52,462 nucleotides of DNA from Entrophospora sp. SA101. Taxonomy: Eukaryota; Glomeromycota; Glomeromycetes; Entrophosporales; Entrophosporaceae. Location: positions 1 through 52,462 of the forward strand of contig CAUDNR010001001.1 in the NCBI GenBank assembly GCA_958430865.1. The letters run 5' to 3'. The notes beneath the pieces are model-generated. The model made no database searches. It was given only the letters and a program-made list of their open reading frames with translations, and was not told the origin of the DNA. This document shows positions 11,119 through 23,438 of this stretch, in pieces (within the stretch, counting starts at the first letter, position 1; every line of letters begins with the position of its first letter). The translations under genes were made by a program, and so were the position numbers.

Positions 11119-11906
11119 TCAAATTAGTATAATTAGTGTAATCACATTATATGTAATTGCAAAAAATGTTTGTAGATAGTTTCCTAGCAGTATTAAAGGA
11201 TACTGATTGTCTCTGGATGTGAATCTATGATAATCGTCAACATTCAATAAGAATGTATTTTTTAAATATTTTGTAAGTGCATTTCTCATGTTCATCTGCA
11301 ACTTGCTTCTTTTTACGATCTACTGCTCTTGATGTTGTTGTTACTCCAAGACTTGTATCTACCGAGTCTAAATAGAATGCAAGGTCGAACTTAAAAGAGT
11401 TAATTTTTGTATTATTTAAAACAAGATAACACATGAACACTAAAATGGCCGAGCTGCTAAATAGAGTTGGTCAAAAAACCCCTTCAAGCTTGCTTCTATT
11501 TCTTGTAGCAATCAATCTTTTCACTTACCTCTTCCTCTTCCTCTTCCCCTTCCGCATCTATAGTTTTTATCTCCTAGGTTCTCTTTTTAAAAGATTTTCT
11601 ACAAAATTCATATAACAAATGTTACATAAAACAACACGTTACTTTCACTAAGTTGTTGTTCTCAGCTTCTTTCCATTTATTGCCTTTCGTTGATGAAATT
11701 TAGCTGATTCAGTGGTTTTACATTCTGTGCAATGTTTAATTTCAGGCAATTTTTCTTCAAGTAAATCGTATTATGAAAGTTGTGGGATTCAAAGGGATTC
11801 AAAAGATATGATAACAACAAAGTGTAAAGCTTCAAATTTGTGTAATTATTTGCACATGATTTATTGTAAGAATGGGCTACGTAATACCCTTGTAAAAGTA
11901 TTTTAA
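11119..11906 (-). pseudogene. frameshifted relic of a repeat-family gene
   Basis: Read on the minus strand, coding-like pieces appear in changing frames. Around 11763-11665 there is LPEIKHCTECKTTESAKFHQ, with a Cys-x2-Cys knuckle. Around 11560 there is an acidic DAEGEEEEEE stretch. Around 11390-11280 there is SLGVTTTSRAVDRKKKQVAD. Overlapping it in another frame, at 11290-11200, there is YLKNTFLLNVDDYHRF. Stops and frame changes separate them. From memory, the LNVDDYH style occurs in multi-copy proteins of arbuscular mycorrhizal fungi, but I cannot confirm this here. It is most likely a dead transposon-associated gene just outside the left arm of the inverted repeat. Confidence 0.35.
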
Positions 11907-11972
11907 ACTGTATAAAAAAAATTGAAATCAATTGTGAAAATCCATTCCTTATATAGGACGGTCTCTCCTGTT

Positions 11973-12171
11973 CTAGTAAACTTGTGTGTTTTTAAACCTT
12001 AATAACTTTGTACATAATTGAGAAATCAAAAAAGTAAACTGTAATTTTGAAAGAGGAAATTCTAATCTATCAATTTTTACAGTTTCTTTTTTTTGTAGCA
12101 TAAAAATTGAGGGACTAGATACATTTTAAAGTCACCCATAAATTCTTGATGACTTTAGGTGACACACACCA
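11973..12171 (-). mobile_element. truncated end of a DDE transposon
   Basis: This is the mirror copy of the left 198 bases of the transposon at 48967-51718, including its terminal inverted repeat (tgacacacacca at 12160-12171). The rest of that element, with its transposase, is absent to the left of 11973. So the left arm ends in a cut-off transposon terminus. Confidence 0.65.
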
Positions 12172-12589
12172 TACAGCAGTAGACATGTCGATCCCGTGAA
12201 ATTACAGATGACTGATAATATGCGTACAAATCATGTATTTTTTTATGTATGCAAATTGTACATATATTATATGCTTAATCCCTGCAATTGCGTATTATAT
12301 ACGCATAATATTTGTACCCATTTTCCTGATGTAGTAGACCTGATATAAATAAGTTTCATATTAACTATTTTTATATAGAGGTAATTCTACATATACTTAA
12401 TATCAAGAAGATAAAAAATGGGTGATTTTAATAATCACATTGCTAAATTTTGATCCCTAAAATACTTGGTAATACCTTGTCTGGTTTTGTTGCAGCATGC
12501 CCCATATATATAGGACTTGTAGTTTGAAGTTAAAATCAAAATAAAATAAAATAAAATTTTAACAATCAAATCAAATTTTAATTGCCAAA
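12172..12589. other. AT-rich spacer with a small palindrome
   Basis: No gene. It holds the short dyad tgcgtat-tat-atacgca near 12289-12305 and related gcgta/tacgc words around it. Mirrored at about 48549-48966. Confidence 0.35.
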
Positions 12590-12721
12590 ATGAATGCAAA
12601 TAATGGTCCATGCAAAGTTAGAGGTTGTGATAAAAATGATCCTGATAAATATAAATTTAAGAAATTTACTGAATATGCTAAAAGAAAGGCTTATGTAATT
12701 GCACGAAGATTAAAAAACTAA
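12590..12721 (+). CDS. small 43-aa Cys-containing ORF
   Basis: ATG to TAA with no interruption, 43 aa. It starts MNANNGPCKVRGCDKNDPDK and ends in a basic helix (YAKRKAYVIARRLKN). The C-x4-C followed by charged residues resembles the start of a zinc-knuckle or transposon-associated protein. The codons are ordinary for the region. No continuing exon was found after the stop, so it may be a truncated copy of a longer repeat-family gene. An exact mirror copy lies at 48417-48548 on the minus strand. Confidence 0.4.
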   Translation: MNANNGPCKVRGCDKNDPDKYKFKKFTEYAKRKAYVIARRLKN

Positions 12722-14826
12722 CCACCATTCTTTTCGCCGGGGACTGTAAATTGCTTTTTTGACTCAAATCTTCTTGCAGAAGGTTCAATTAAGTGACCAA
12801 AATGTTCATTATGAAATGTAGATTATTTTTTATGGGATCAGTTACAGTTTGATTCTACTTTTTTTTTATTAGTACTGACTGTCACAATTACAAATAAGAG
12901 TTTGTTTTCGTATGTCATTTCTCAAATTTTTGCTTAAATCCTTGTTGTTGCGCTCATTGTTTAATATACCTGATACTAACTTTCCTAGTTGGGAAATGCA
13001 TACTATCATCCAGTTTTGTAATCATTCTGATTCTTCTCGGTAACATTGCTATCTTCAGAAATGTTCTCTAAAATGTGATGGTTGATATAAATTCGCTTTC
13101 ACTTCTTTCAGAATCACTTGAAAAGTCAATTTATTCATGATTAATACAAAGTTTTTAAGGACTAAAATTTATTAAAAAAGGGGTTTTTTTTGTGATATTA
13201 AAAATCTTGAACAAAATCTAATTTCCCATATTATTAAACCTTGTGCCTAATCAACTGTTATCAATTATTTTTAAATATGACAATAATTTACTTCAATAGG
13301 CAGTAAATCTAGCCCATAATGTGAATGTGGCTTTATTTCATCTATTGGAACAAGATTTTACATTTAAAGTGGGACGTTTTGTCGTTTTAAATTTCTATAA
13401 AAATAATTAGAACCCGATTCAAGATTCTAGCTATTAATTAATTTTCTTTATGACTATTCACATTTGACTATTTAAAATGCATGTCGTTTATCACGAATTA
13501 CGAATTTTTTTTAAAAAAATAATAATAAAAGAATCGGCTAACTCTTTTTTTAGCCAATTTTTTTTACTTTTGATCAAAATTCATTTATTCACAAAAATTT
13601 AAAGTCAAGATTCTTTCAATCATCATTAGACAATTCTCTGCAAATGGAAAACAAGGGGATTTTTTTAAACTTTAGACTGTTTATAGAATATCAAACAATT
13701 TTTTCCTCCTTATTTAACATAAAAAATGGGGTTATCATTGATATTCTCAAATGCAATGCTATTGTCCTTATTCACTCTAACCATTACGTTGTCATTATTT
13801 CATTTTTTATTAGATCATATCATCAAATCATTCCTACAAACTCATTTATTATATGTACAATGTATGTGAGTACACACTATTATTATGAAAAGAATAATGA
13901 ATAAAATGAAATAATTATGAAAGAAGACACTTCCTTCCTGAATACACCAATCTTTAATACTAACCGAGATGAGTTATGGAGATTTGATTGTTTTTTTAAA
14001 AAAAATTTTTTTTTTGATAATAAAGTTGGTAAATTATTGATGTGAAATGATAATGTTGTTGCGACGCCTATCATTGTTTTTTTGTAATAATTATTATTAT
14101 TAAAATTTGTTATAATGTTTCAATCTTGATTTCATCCTTCCCTAAAAATTCAGTTTATAAAAATTTGTTGACAGGCTTTTACAATTTGCCTTTTGTCATT
14201 TGGCATTTGCATTCAACAAAATTCCAATTTACAATCAGCTATATAGGATATTTCAGATTGCTAGAGACTTTCTTTTTTTTTTTAAAAAAAAAAAAAGCAG
14301 AAGTTTGGATTTTCCAAATATTTATATCGGGTAAAAAGTTTTCTATTCCGAATTTATAATTTTTTTTCACACCTTTATTAATAATCGTTAATAAATAATG
14401 ACAAGTTCATATTTTTAGCTTCTTAGTGGCTTAAATCTAGTTGCGGCTATGACTAGAAATTGGAGGCAATTTATTTTTGTAAGAATCATCATCAGGCGAG
14501 GATTGTCAATTTAGCAATCATTGTTTGTTTGGTTTAATGGTGTAATATTTTAATATAATTTAAAAATAAAGTACAAAAAAATTATTTTTATGTTTTTTAA
14601 TCTATAAAGAGAAGCCTTGCATCTCATTTTTTCATTATGCAAACAGGGTTCGGTTTTTTCACCGATTATAAAATCCTTATATTAGAGATTATTATTGAGT
14701 AAAAAGACTCAAAAAAAAAAAAAAAAAAAACAGCTTGTAGCTCGATTTTTCTAGTAACAGATCCCAAATAATAAATTGCAAGAATTATTCTTTTTTACAA
14801 GCTATAGCCTGTAAATATATATATAA
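12722..14826. other. intergenic, no supported gene
   Basis: Several ATG-started frames of 60-90 codons (13644-13904 plus; 14074-13883 minus) are hydrophobic or low in complexity and match nothing I know. Near 13150-13050 the minus strand reads short coding-like pieces (DFSSDSERSESEFIST) that then break, again like an old gene relic. A poly-A run of 20 lies near 14711-14730. Mirrored at 46312-48416. Confidence 0.4.
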
Positions 14827-16299
14827 TCATCTTTTCTTTCCAGATATTCTAGATGATTAAAAAAAAATTTTTAGTATTAGTAAACATGGAATAAAAAAAT
14901 ACTAAGAAGAAGAGAGGAATGAGTGTTTACCTAAAATTTTTTATATAAGGTTTATACTTAATATTTTCTACAGCACATTGTTCAATCATTTCATTATACT
15001 CTTCTAAACTAACTCCGATAAATGATGAGATATAAGGTCCAGCAGTTTCTAGTGACCCAACTATAGTTGTTCTTAACTACACAATTAAATGATGTAATAT
15101 AATAATGATCATTTTATTGCCATCATAAAAGATTTATTATTTATTAGCATCACCACCATAAAATAACATATTTACCACTTCACCAGTCATACCATCACCA
15201 CCTAATGGAAAATTCCTTGCTTGATTACTAATTTCAACCATTTTATCAGAATTCATTAATTTTTGTTCAATAGATTCACGGATTGATCCATCTATATTAC
15301 ACGATTTGTATAATTTCATGACTATAATTTAATTGATAATTTGTTAGAGCTTATTAAGAAATAGTATTAAACAGTTTATTAAATGGTTATTTACATCCAG
15401 CCATATATCTTTTCCCCACTGGACCCAAGCCATATGGCATGACTTCATTTTCCTAATAATAATAATGAATAACAAATTTAATAATATAAACATATTTCTT
15501 TATCACATCATTATTATGTTTATTAATAATTACCACAAATTCAATCCAACCACCAGGTTTAGTTATACGTATCAGTTCATCTATTACAAAAGACCATTGA
15601 TCAATTTTTAATGACTGTGTCATATGTTTTTGATGAACAAAATCAAAAGTGTCATCTGGAAATGGTAAACCATCAAGTATGTTATGTCTAATTACTGCTA
15701 AATTTTCTGGTAATTCTTTTTTAGAATCATTCAAATCAATCACTATATCAATTCCAACAAATGATGACTTTGGAAATTCTTCTGCCATAAATATTAACCA
15801 AGTTGCAGGTCCACATCTGAGAAAACAATTATAATTAATTCATGATTATTAGATTGTCATAGGAGAAGTTTGATGAATCAATCAACTTACCCAATGTCTA
15901 TTACAGATGCACCACCATTCTTTAATGTTTCTTTCACAGGAGAAGAAAATTTACCATTCCATATATGCTGTGATAAAACTTCTACAGTTTCCATTATAGA
16001 CATTGACTATAAAATAATAGAAAGTTTTAGAAAGTTGTAGGAAATTAATAATTAATTAACTTATAATTTACCTTATCATCAACAGGCAAGAATTCACAAG
16101 ATTCTTCGATATTATTAAATTTTCTACCATCAATAATTTTAAAATTCTCAATTGTGAAATCATCAAAATCGTCATCATTTTCTTCTTTGTTATTGTAAAA
16201 TAATATTTTTTTTTCCTTCTTATTACAATAATTTTCTAATGGATGCGAATTTTTACGATTTATTGATGGTCTACCAACAAGATGATGATGCAATGACAT
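14827..16299 (-). CDS. class I SAM-dependent methyltransferase, paralogue A (left arm)
   Basis: Minus-strand exons 16299-16072, 16006-15891, 15816-15534, 15452-15395, 15321-15176, 15076-14931, 14848-14827; 332 aa. Motif I is VIDIGCGPATW (residues about 111-121, split by an intron), followed by FVGIDI, then DGLPFPDDTFDFVHQKHM and ELIRITKPGGWIEF, the usual order of a Rossmann-fold methyltransferase. The first 76 residues are an acidic low-complexity leader (NKKEENDDDFDDF). The pattern resembles fungal small-molecule or UMTA/LaeA-like methyltransferases, but the substrate cannot be deduced. The last exon is inferred: reading through the sixth donor would give a stop at once (326 aa), whereas a GT...CTAG intron leads to RISGKKR-stop, and the paralogue has the matching RMCGKKG-stop with codon third-position changes. 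It forms a tandem pair with paralogue B and has an exact mirror copy at 44839-46311. Confidence 0.82.
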
Positions 16300-18032
16300 T
16301 ATTTTGAATTTTAAATTTTTTAATTATATAAATAAAATAAAAATGATTTTTTTTTAAAGATCCACGATAAAATTTTTATCGAAAAATTATGCCTTATTAC
16401 TTTATATAATAATAATAAATAATTATTCAATTAACATTCTAAACAATTACACAAGAGCAAAAGAGATCATTTTAATATTTTAATATCAATAAACTCATTC
16501 AAGTATTTAGACCGATCTCCAAATGGGGAAATAAAAAAATAATTTTTCTTCAGAAAGAACTAATTTTTTTATTGGTAAGCTAAATAAATATATTTAATAT
16601 ATATAACTAGTTTATAATTAATGTATAAATTTATAATGCTTATTCTATTTTTTCTGTATCATCATCAACAACGATCGACAACATCATAGTATTATTTTTT
16701 TTTCATCGTCTATCGAGATAATAATAATGAATATTATATTCATATGCAAGAACGCTATCAATTAGACTTTCATCCATTAAAAGAAAAGACAAGTCTAATT
16801 CATTACCAAGACTAAGTTTTTTTGTCCGTCGAATTACTTCGTTAATATTAAGGTTGAAGAAATCATATATTCCAACACTATTTTGTTAAACTGACGTCGA
16901 GAATTTAAATCTAACAATCAATAAAAGAAACACTGAACAAGTTCTACTTATTACGCTCGGTGCGTAAAATCAATCGGTGAACGTGCACGTTCTAACCAAA
17001 TATGTAAATTGTACACTGATTTTTTGTTAATTCAATGGCTTCTTTTTAACAAGATTATCATCATATTTATTTATTTGTTATGTAATCAGTTCCCGTAATT
17101 GCATAATATCATTCAATTTTTTTTTGACTGATTACGAATAATTTTATAATATGCCGATCATTACTTATTACCAAGAACTTTAAATGTTAAAATGAATTCA
17201 TTAGTTTGCATGAAAATGAAAACTTTTACTGTGATTGCAAAAAGAAACTTACAAAAAACTACATATAATATCTATATCAGGAAAAAAATTAAAATATACG
17301 GCATCAATAAATTATATTTACCTGTATGCAATTCTTTTGTCTAATGAAAGAACATTAAAATTACTTGTTAAATTGATATAATGATAATGTTTGCTCATTT
17401 AACACACTCGCTATTGGTTAATGACACGCCACTGTGACGAAGCATAATAATATTCATACCTTCTTTTTAAATGAAATATTGTATGAGTCATTATAATTGT
17501 ACTTTCTAGTGTTCCTTTTTTTTGGCGGTTGAGTTATTGTAACAAAATAAATAGAAAAAAAACAAATGTAATTTATTCGAATTTTTGAAAACATACGTTT
17601 CTCATCTAATTTCCGGATTACTTTGGTATTACACCTAAGCTCCTTATTGATATGCATTCCAAATGATTTTTGGGCAGGAAACATTTTAAAGATAGATGAT
17701 CGGGTAATGATTTTTATTTGTTGCTAGATCTTAATTATTATAGCAATTCAAGGAAAGCTTGCAGAGGTAAGGAATGATTTAGGTTATGCTTGGCTATGAA
17801 TAAATAATCAAGCACCTTGATTGAGTAACATTGATCATAATTACACACAGACCATCTTGGAGAGTATATACATTTATAGAATATGATCAATAATTGGACT
17901 ACTCAGATGACAATTTATTCTTGTAGAAAAATGCATTATCAGATGATGATTAGTAATTAAAACAAAAAAAAAAAAATAATAAATTGTAAATTTATTTTTC
18001 TGTAAGTTATAATCTAAGTAAATATGTATATA
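16300..18032. other. spacer between the tandem methyltransferases, with remnant of the duplication unit
   Basis: No strong gene. Bases about 16660-16800 resemble 20660-20800 (both have a caacaac... stretch, an aataataataa run and gcaagaa.gctatca.tagactttcat-like sequence). So the duplication that made paralogues A and B included upstream DNA. Mirrored at 43106-44838. Confidence 0.45.
17454..17684 (-). CDS. possible small gene, unrecognised
   Basis: ATG-started frame of 76 aa on the minus strand (MFPAQKSFGMHINKELRC...), basic in its second half (PPKKRNTRKYNYN). A consensus donor, gtatgt, sits inside after the LDEK codons, and another, aag-gtatga, at the end. The true product may therefore be spliced; joining the first donor to the ctag at about 17506 gives another open stretch. 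No family match. It is kept as a possibility only. Mirror copy at 43454-43684. Confidence 0.25.
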   Translation of the reverse strand: MFPAQKSFGMHINKELRCNTKVIRKLDEKRMFSKIRINYICFFSIYFVTITQPPKKRNTRKYNYNDSYNISFKKKV

Positions 18033-19458
18033 TCATCCTTTTTTCCCACACATTCTAGATGATTAAATATATTTTTAGTATTGGTAAACGTGGAATAAAA
18101 AAATAGCAAAAAGAGGGAATGATTATTTACCTAAAATTTTTTATATAAGGTTTATACTTAAGGTTTTCTACAGCACATTGTTCAATTATATCATTATATT
18201 CTTCTAAACTAACTCCAATAAATGTTGAGATATATGGTCCTGCATTTTCTAGTGACCCAACTATAGTTGTTCTCACCTAAATAATTAAATGATGCAATGT
18301 AATAATGTTTATTTATAAAATATTTATTAGCATCAACACCATAAAATAACATATTTACCATTTCGCCAGCCATACCATCACCACCTAATGGAAAATTCCT
18401 TGCTTGATCAGTAATTTCGATTATTTCATCAGCATTTATTAATTTTTGTTCAATAGATTCACGGATTATTCCATCTATATTACATGATTCATAGAATTTC
18501 ATGACTATAATTTAATTGATAATTTGTTAGAACTTATTAAGAAATAGTATTAAACAGTTTATTAAATGGTTATTTACATCCAACCATATATCTTTTCCCC
18601 ACTGGACCCAAGCCATATGGCATGACTTCATTTTCCTAATAATAATAATGAATAACAAATTTAATAATATAAACATATTTCTTTATCACATCATTATTAT
18701 GTTTATTAATAATTACCACAAATTCAATCCAACCACCAGGTTTAGTTATACGTATCAGTTCATCAATTACAAAAGACCATTGATCAATTGTTAGTGACTG
18801 TGTCATATGTTTTTGATGAACAAAATCAAAAGTGTCATCTGGAAATGGTAAACCATCAAGTATATCATGCCTAATTAATGCTAAATTCCCTGGTAATTCT
18901 TTCTTAGAATCATTCAAATCAATCACTATATCAATCCCAACAAATGTTGATTTTGGAAATTCTTCTGCCATAAACGTTAACCAAGTTGCAGGTCCACATC
19001 TGAGAAAACAATTATAATTAATTCATGATTATTAGATTGATGATTCAATTAAAATCAATCAATTTACCCAATGTCTATTACAGTTGCACCACCATTCTTT
19101 AATCTTTCTTTCACAGGAGAAGAAAATTTACCATTCCATAAATATTGTGATAAAATTTCTGCAGTTTCCATTATAGACATTGACTATAAAATAATAGAAA
19201 GTTTTAGAAAGTTGTAGGAAATTAATAATTAAGTAACTTATAATTTACCTTATCATCAACAGGAAATAATTCATAAAATTCCTCAATGTGATCAAATTTT
19301 TTATCATCACTGATTTTATAATTCTCAAAATTATCAAAACCATCATCCTCTTCTTCTTTGTTATTGTAAAAAATTTTTTTCCCCTTCTTATTATAAAATG
19401 GATGCGAAATTTTACGATTTATTGATGGTCTACCAACAAAATGACGATGCAATGACAT
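18033..19458 (-). CDS. class I SAM-dependent methyltransferase, paralogue B (left arm)
   Basis: Minus-strand exons 19458-19249, 19183-19068, 18999-18717, 18635-18578, 18504-18359, 18276-18131, 18054-18033; 326 aa. Exon lengths 2-7 are identical to paralogue A (116, 283, 58, 146, 146, 22), so the two come from a tandem duplication. The leader exon is six codons shorter. Motif I reads VIDIGCGPATW and the later DDTFDFVHQKHM and PGGWIEF are unchanged, so both copies look catalytically intact. The intron between exons 3 and 4 is nearly identical in the two paralogues, which points to a recent duplication or gene conversion. Mirror copy at 41680-43105. Confidence 0.82.
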
Positions 19459-20805
19459 TGTTTTTAATTTTGGATTTTAAAATTTTTAATTAAATAAAAT
19501 AAATAAAATAAAAATGTTTTTTTTTTTTTAAGATTGGATTTTAAAAATTTTAGTTTTTATATTAAGACTGAAACGTCCAATGTCCCGAAATTCGATTTTC
19601 GCGTACAAACTGTGCTAATCAAATTTGGGGATTTATATGCAGATTTTTGCAAATCAACTTTTATATAAAAATTTTTGTAGTGTGATCTCTATTTTTCTAG
19701 TCTCGGTGACTGGTCTTTTTAGGAACAAAAACCGGTTAAAGACTGGTTAAATAGTATTTTGAATGTGGATTGCATATTAATGTATGAAAATAATAAATAA
19801 ACTTTGGAAAATAAATTGCACGCATGGTTTCGTTTGACTTATTATATCTATTAAGCATCATTTTACTATTGGATTTTATTTGAATCCATACAAAATCGTT
19901 TTAACTGTTTGTGGTTTCAATCTGTGGGATGAAATTGTTGGACCTGCAATTGGAAATTAATTATTTTTTTATTATAATCTTTGTTTATTTAAAAAAATTG
20001 CCTACAATGATGAATAGATGATAAATTCAAGTATTTGAAAAAGAGCTTTGGACCTTTATATTATTATTATTATGTAATGAATATAAAAAGCAACAATAAC
20101 TTTTAGAATGTGTAATTAACGAAAACTTGGCATTGCCGATAAGATGAATAAAAATTTGGCCAAATTTAGAATAAAACTGGTGCACAAGCAATATTTTGTA
20201 CAAAATTTCTTAGTCCCAAAATTTCGCTGTATAACTAGTACAAATTTAGAAACTATCTCAAAAAATTAAAAAAATTTGATTGGTGTGTAATGTTACACCC
20301 GGACATTGAATTTTCTATATACACTGTGCACGCACCATAATAATAATAATATTTAATCGGGGAGAAATTAATTTAAAGTTAATGTATTAATATTAATATA
20401 GTTATGATGATCCTTTGGATTTTTGTTAGAAAATCAGAAAGAGGCAAATCAATATTAATTATTAATATCCAATGATTCGCATATGACCTTTGCATGCATG
20501 CATGAAAAACTGTCGTCTCACCGCATATATTTTTTTTTCGTGTGGTTTTTTCTGATTGGAAAAATTTTTTTACTTTGAGAGCGTAGAAATAATTGTTTCC
20601 GCAGCAAGCTCTTTCATTCATAAACGGATTATCAATCAATGACTATTCACAAGTGTTCTGTATTATTCTTCAACAACAAAGTCATATTATCTTCGCCACC
20701 TATCAAGATAGCTTTATCATAATAATAATAAATATAATAAATATTATTTATATTCATCGGCAAGAATACTATCAGCTAGATTTCATCTATTAAAGAGACC
20801 TTACA
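19459..20805. other. upstream spacer of paralogue B
   Basis: No gene supported. A tgcatgcatgcatg run lies near 20491-20504, and the minus-strand frame over 20379-20639 lacks an ATG. The part after about 20660 is homologous to 16660-16800. Mirrored at 40333-41679. Confidence 0.4.
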
Positions 20806-21090
20806 AAAGGTTTAGATACTTAAAATACACTCAAAACATACCTTATATATATACACCTAAAATACAACCAAAACACATTTAAAATATACCGGTGGAAAAA
20901 ATAAGAATATTTAAGTGAATTTTAAGTACATTGTAAGTGTATGAAATTATACTTAAAAATAACTTTTCAACATACTTTTCAACATACTTAAAATATACTT
21001 GGTTTTTTCCCAGGTATGTTTCTAGTATGATGTTTCAAGTATTTTTAGAAAATTCATGTACATTTTAAGTATATTTCGAGAGCACTTCAG
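20806..21090. repeat. imperfect repeat array of an AAGTATATTTTAAGT-like motif
   Basis: The words acttaaaata, tacttaaaa and taagtatattt and their complements recur about a dozen times. There is a perfect direct repeat of cttttcaacata, and a half-inverted arrangement (acttaaaatac on the left, attttaagtatatt on the right). This looks like a non-autonomous dispersed repeat or fold-back element. Mirrored at 40048-40332. Confidence 0.6.
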
Positions 21091-23249
21091 TATCTATGGT
21101 GCAAAACCAATTTATTACCAGACAAAGTTTTTGACAAAATATTCCTATTTGCGCACTATTATGAAATGAAATCAATCAACCAATGAATAAAACGAAACAA
21201 TTAAGTTTGTGCCTGATCACACAAACTCAAAATAGATGGTACTACTAATATTAATCGACTCATCTCAAATTTCTTCGTCTAATATTAATTGACATGAGAA
21301 ATTTAAATCAACCAATCAATAAATGAAATTTTGAACTAAATAATTCTTGGATATTACTTGCAGAACTATGCACTTTTGGGAAGCTATTTGACATTGTGAC
21401 ATGCTGGTAAAATTTTTTAGTAAAAATTAGCTGGATTTATATGGTTTTCAATACATTTATTTACAAATGGACAAACTTTTGTGTAGGGGATAATTCGATA
21501 AATACCCAATTTGTATATAATGCGTTTTAATGGCATCTTGATTTTCCATAATGGCAGTAAGTAGGCATGCAAGTTTCTTCAAACCGTTGTGACGTAAAGC
21601 AGAAATGATTAATGAATTTGCAAATTCTCACAACATGAAGGCATACCAAAAATATTATTTTCATGAATTTTTTGCTTTCTAATCTTGACATAATTACAAT
21701 ATGCTTTTAACTGATGAATAGTTGTGAACTTTTATATTACCTTTTATAAAAAATTGATTTATTCAAGCAAATTCATTGATGAATCTCTATTGTTGTGATT
21801 ATTGCTACTACTAACATTACAATGCTATCTTTAAACAAACTCATTACACTTTAAGGCTTCTTCACAATTTGTACCTTTTTGTCAAAAGTTGTCAAATAGT
21901 GTTCCAACCAAATAAATATCACATCTTTTACTATATATATTCCATTTGATACGTCCCGAGTGCTCATAATTTGTTACAACCATTTCTTTTTATATGCCAA
22001 GATTAGTGTTTCCGTTCATTGACCCCCTTTTTAAATAAATAAAAATTATAATACATCTGTTGGCTTTCAGTAATGGATGAATTTCGAATAGTATAGATAT
22101 TTCGAACAACCATAAAGAAAAGTCACAAATATCTGTTTGCTTTTTAATTCTAACTATAAATTTTTTAATAAATATTGGATATGCTAGTTTGAATCATCTA
22201 ATTACAAAATATTTACTTTTACTTCTCATTTGGTTGAAGAATACCATGTACATGTAATAAATGAAATATACAATTGCTAGTCAATTTTTATTGCATAACC
22301 CATTTAGAAGTTCCTCCAAACAAATCTATCCTTTGATTGGTCTGACCTTTATTTATTTGAAGGAGTATCAGCCGAATTATCTTCACCATCATTGTACCGT
22401 TACTAGTTGCCATCCGTCAAGAAAGATTTTAAATTGAAGTTCATTAACAAACAAAATGTATAGAGTAAAAAGAGATATATTCGTGTGAATAATTGCAGGC
22501 AAGGTCTTAAATATTTCGAATTATTAATATTATTCGAAGTGAATATTCCAATATCACTTTTATTTTCGATCTGAACCTCTAGCCAAGATATTATTCCAAC
22601 TAATGTCGTAGTGAGCCAATTTATACAGTGTAAATTAGAATTAACTTGCATGTAATACTGAAATAGATGAAACATATCTTTTGATTGAGAAAATTTTCAA
22701 AGCATTAAGTGCTGTCTACATAATTTATTATCATTTGTTGGTTTGTATGATGACAAATCGGTGTAAGAATTACTGCATAATAATAAAATTTTCCATCTAA
22801 GAGTAGATTCTTGTATTAATCCGAAACTGAACTTTATTCCCACCAAAACCCTTCTTATATGAACTTTAATTTCTATTTACATGGTATAGTCCATGTGGAT
22901 AATTAGTTTCAAAATGCCAACAGTTTTGAAAGATTGTTAACAGTTTCAAAAGTGTTAATGTCATTGTATAATTTATTTTCATGTATTTTGACCAGACCGA
23001 ATTTCAGATCAATATCAGGTTTCTTTAAAATTTGGGTCTGTTCGGAGCCTCACACTTGTATATGTTTATTTTCAAAGATTAATCAAACAAGAACATCATC
23101 TCATCAAATATTTTCCTTTACTAGAATTCAAGTAAATTAAAATAAATTAATTATTACAACAGTAATTATATCTTACACAATTGTAGGAAGTTAGCGCACA
23201 ATATATTTGCTTATTCTACATTAAACCCGGAAGGATAGTCATCTCACCT
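21091..23249. other. long intergenic stretch, no supported gene
   Basis: Open frames here (22675-22403 minus, 90 aa; 22934-23140 plus, 68 aa) are hydrophobic or mixed, lack motifs and have no consistent splice partners. Nothing else was recognised. Mirrored at 37889-40047. Confidence 0.35.
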
Positions 23250-23438
23250 ATGGAAGATCAAAATCATCACAGTTCCAAATGTGTAACAAAAGTGAGAGAA
23301 TTTCCCGAAGTTGAATTGAATCATAATTCTAGGTCTGTGATTAATGAAGAACCACCAGTATCATCTTTTTGGCGAAGAATATTACTACTATTAATAATGT
23401 TTAGTTCGTGCTATTGTAAACTTTCGAATAAACAATAA
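23250..23438 (+). CDS. possible 62-aa protein with a C-terminal hydrophobic segment
   Basis: ATG to TAA, 62 aa. A polar first part (MEDQNHHSSKCVTKVREF) is followed by a hydrophobic segment near residues 44-56 (RRILLLLIMFSSCYC). It could be a small tail-anchored membrane protein, or chance. There is no family match and no introns. Mirror copy at 37700-37888. Confidence 0.28.
   Translation: MEDQNHHSSKCVTKVREFPEVELNHNSRSVINEEPPVSSFWRRILLLLIMFSSCYCKLSNKQ

Noticed and set aside
20379..20639. 86-codon minus-strand frame
   Set aside because: Begins on TTG, spans simple repeats including tgcatgcatgcatg, no motif.
22403..22675. 90-aa ORF in a long intergenic stretch
   Set aside because: ATG present but composition follows the A/T-rich background and there is no recognisable domain.
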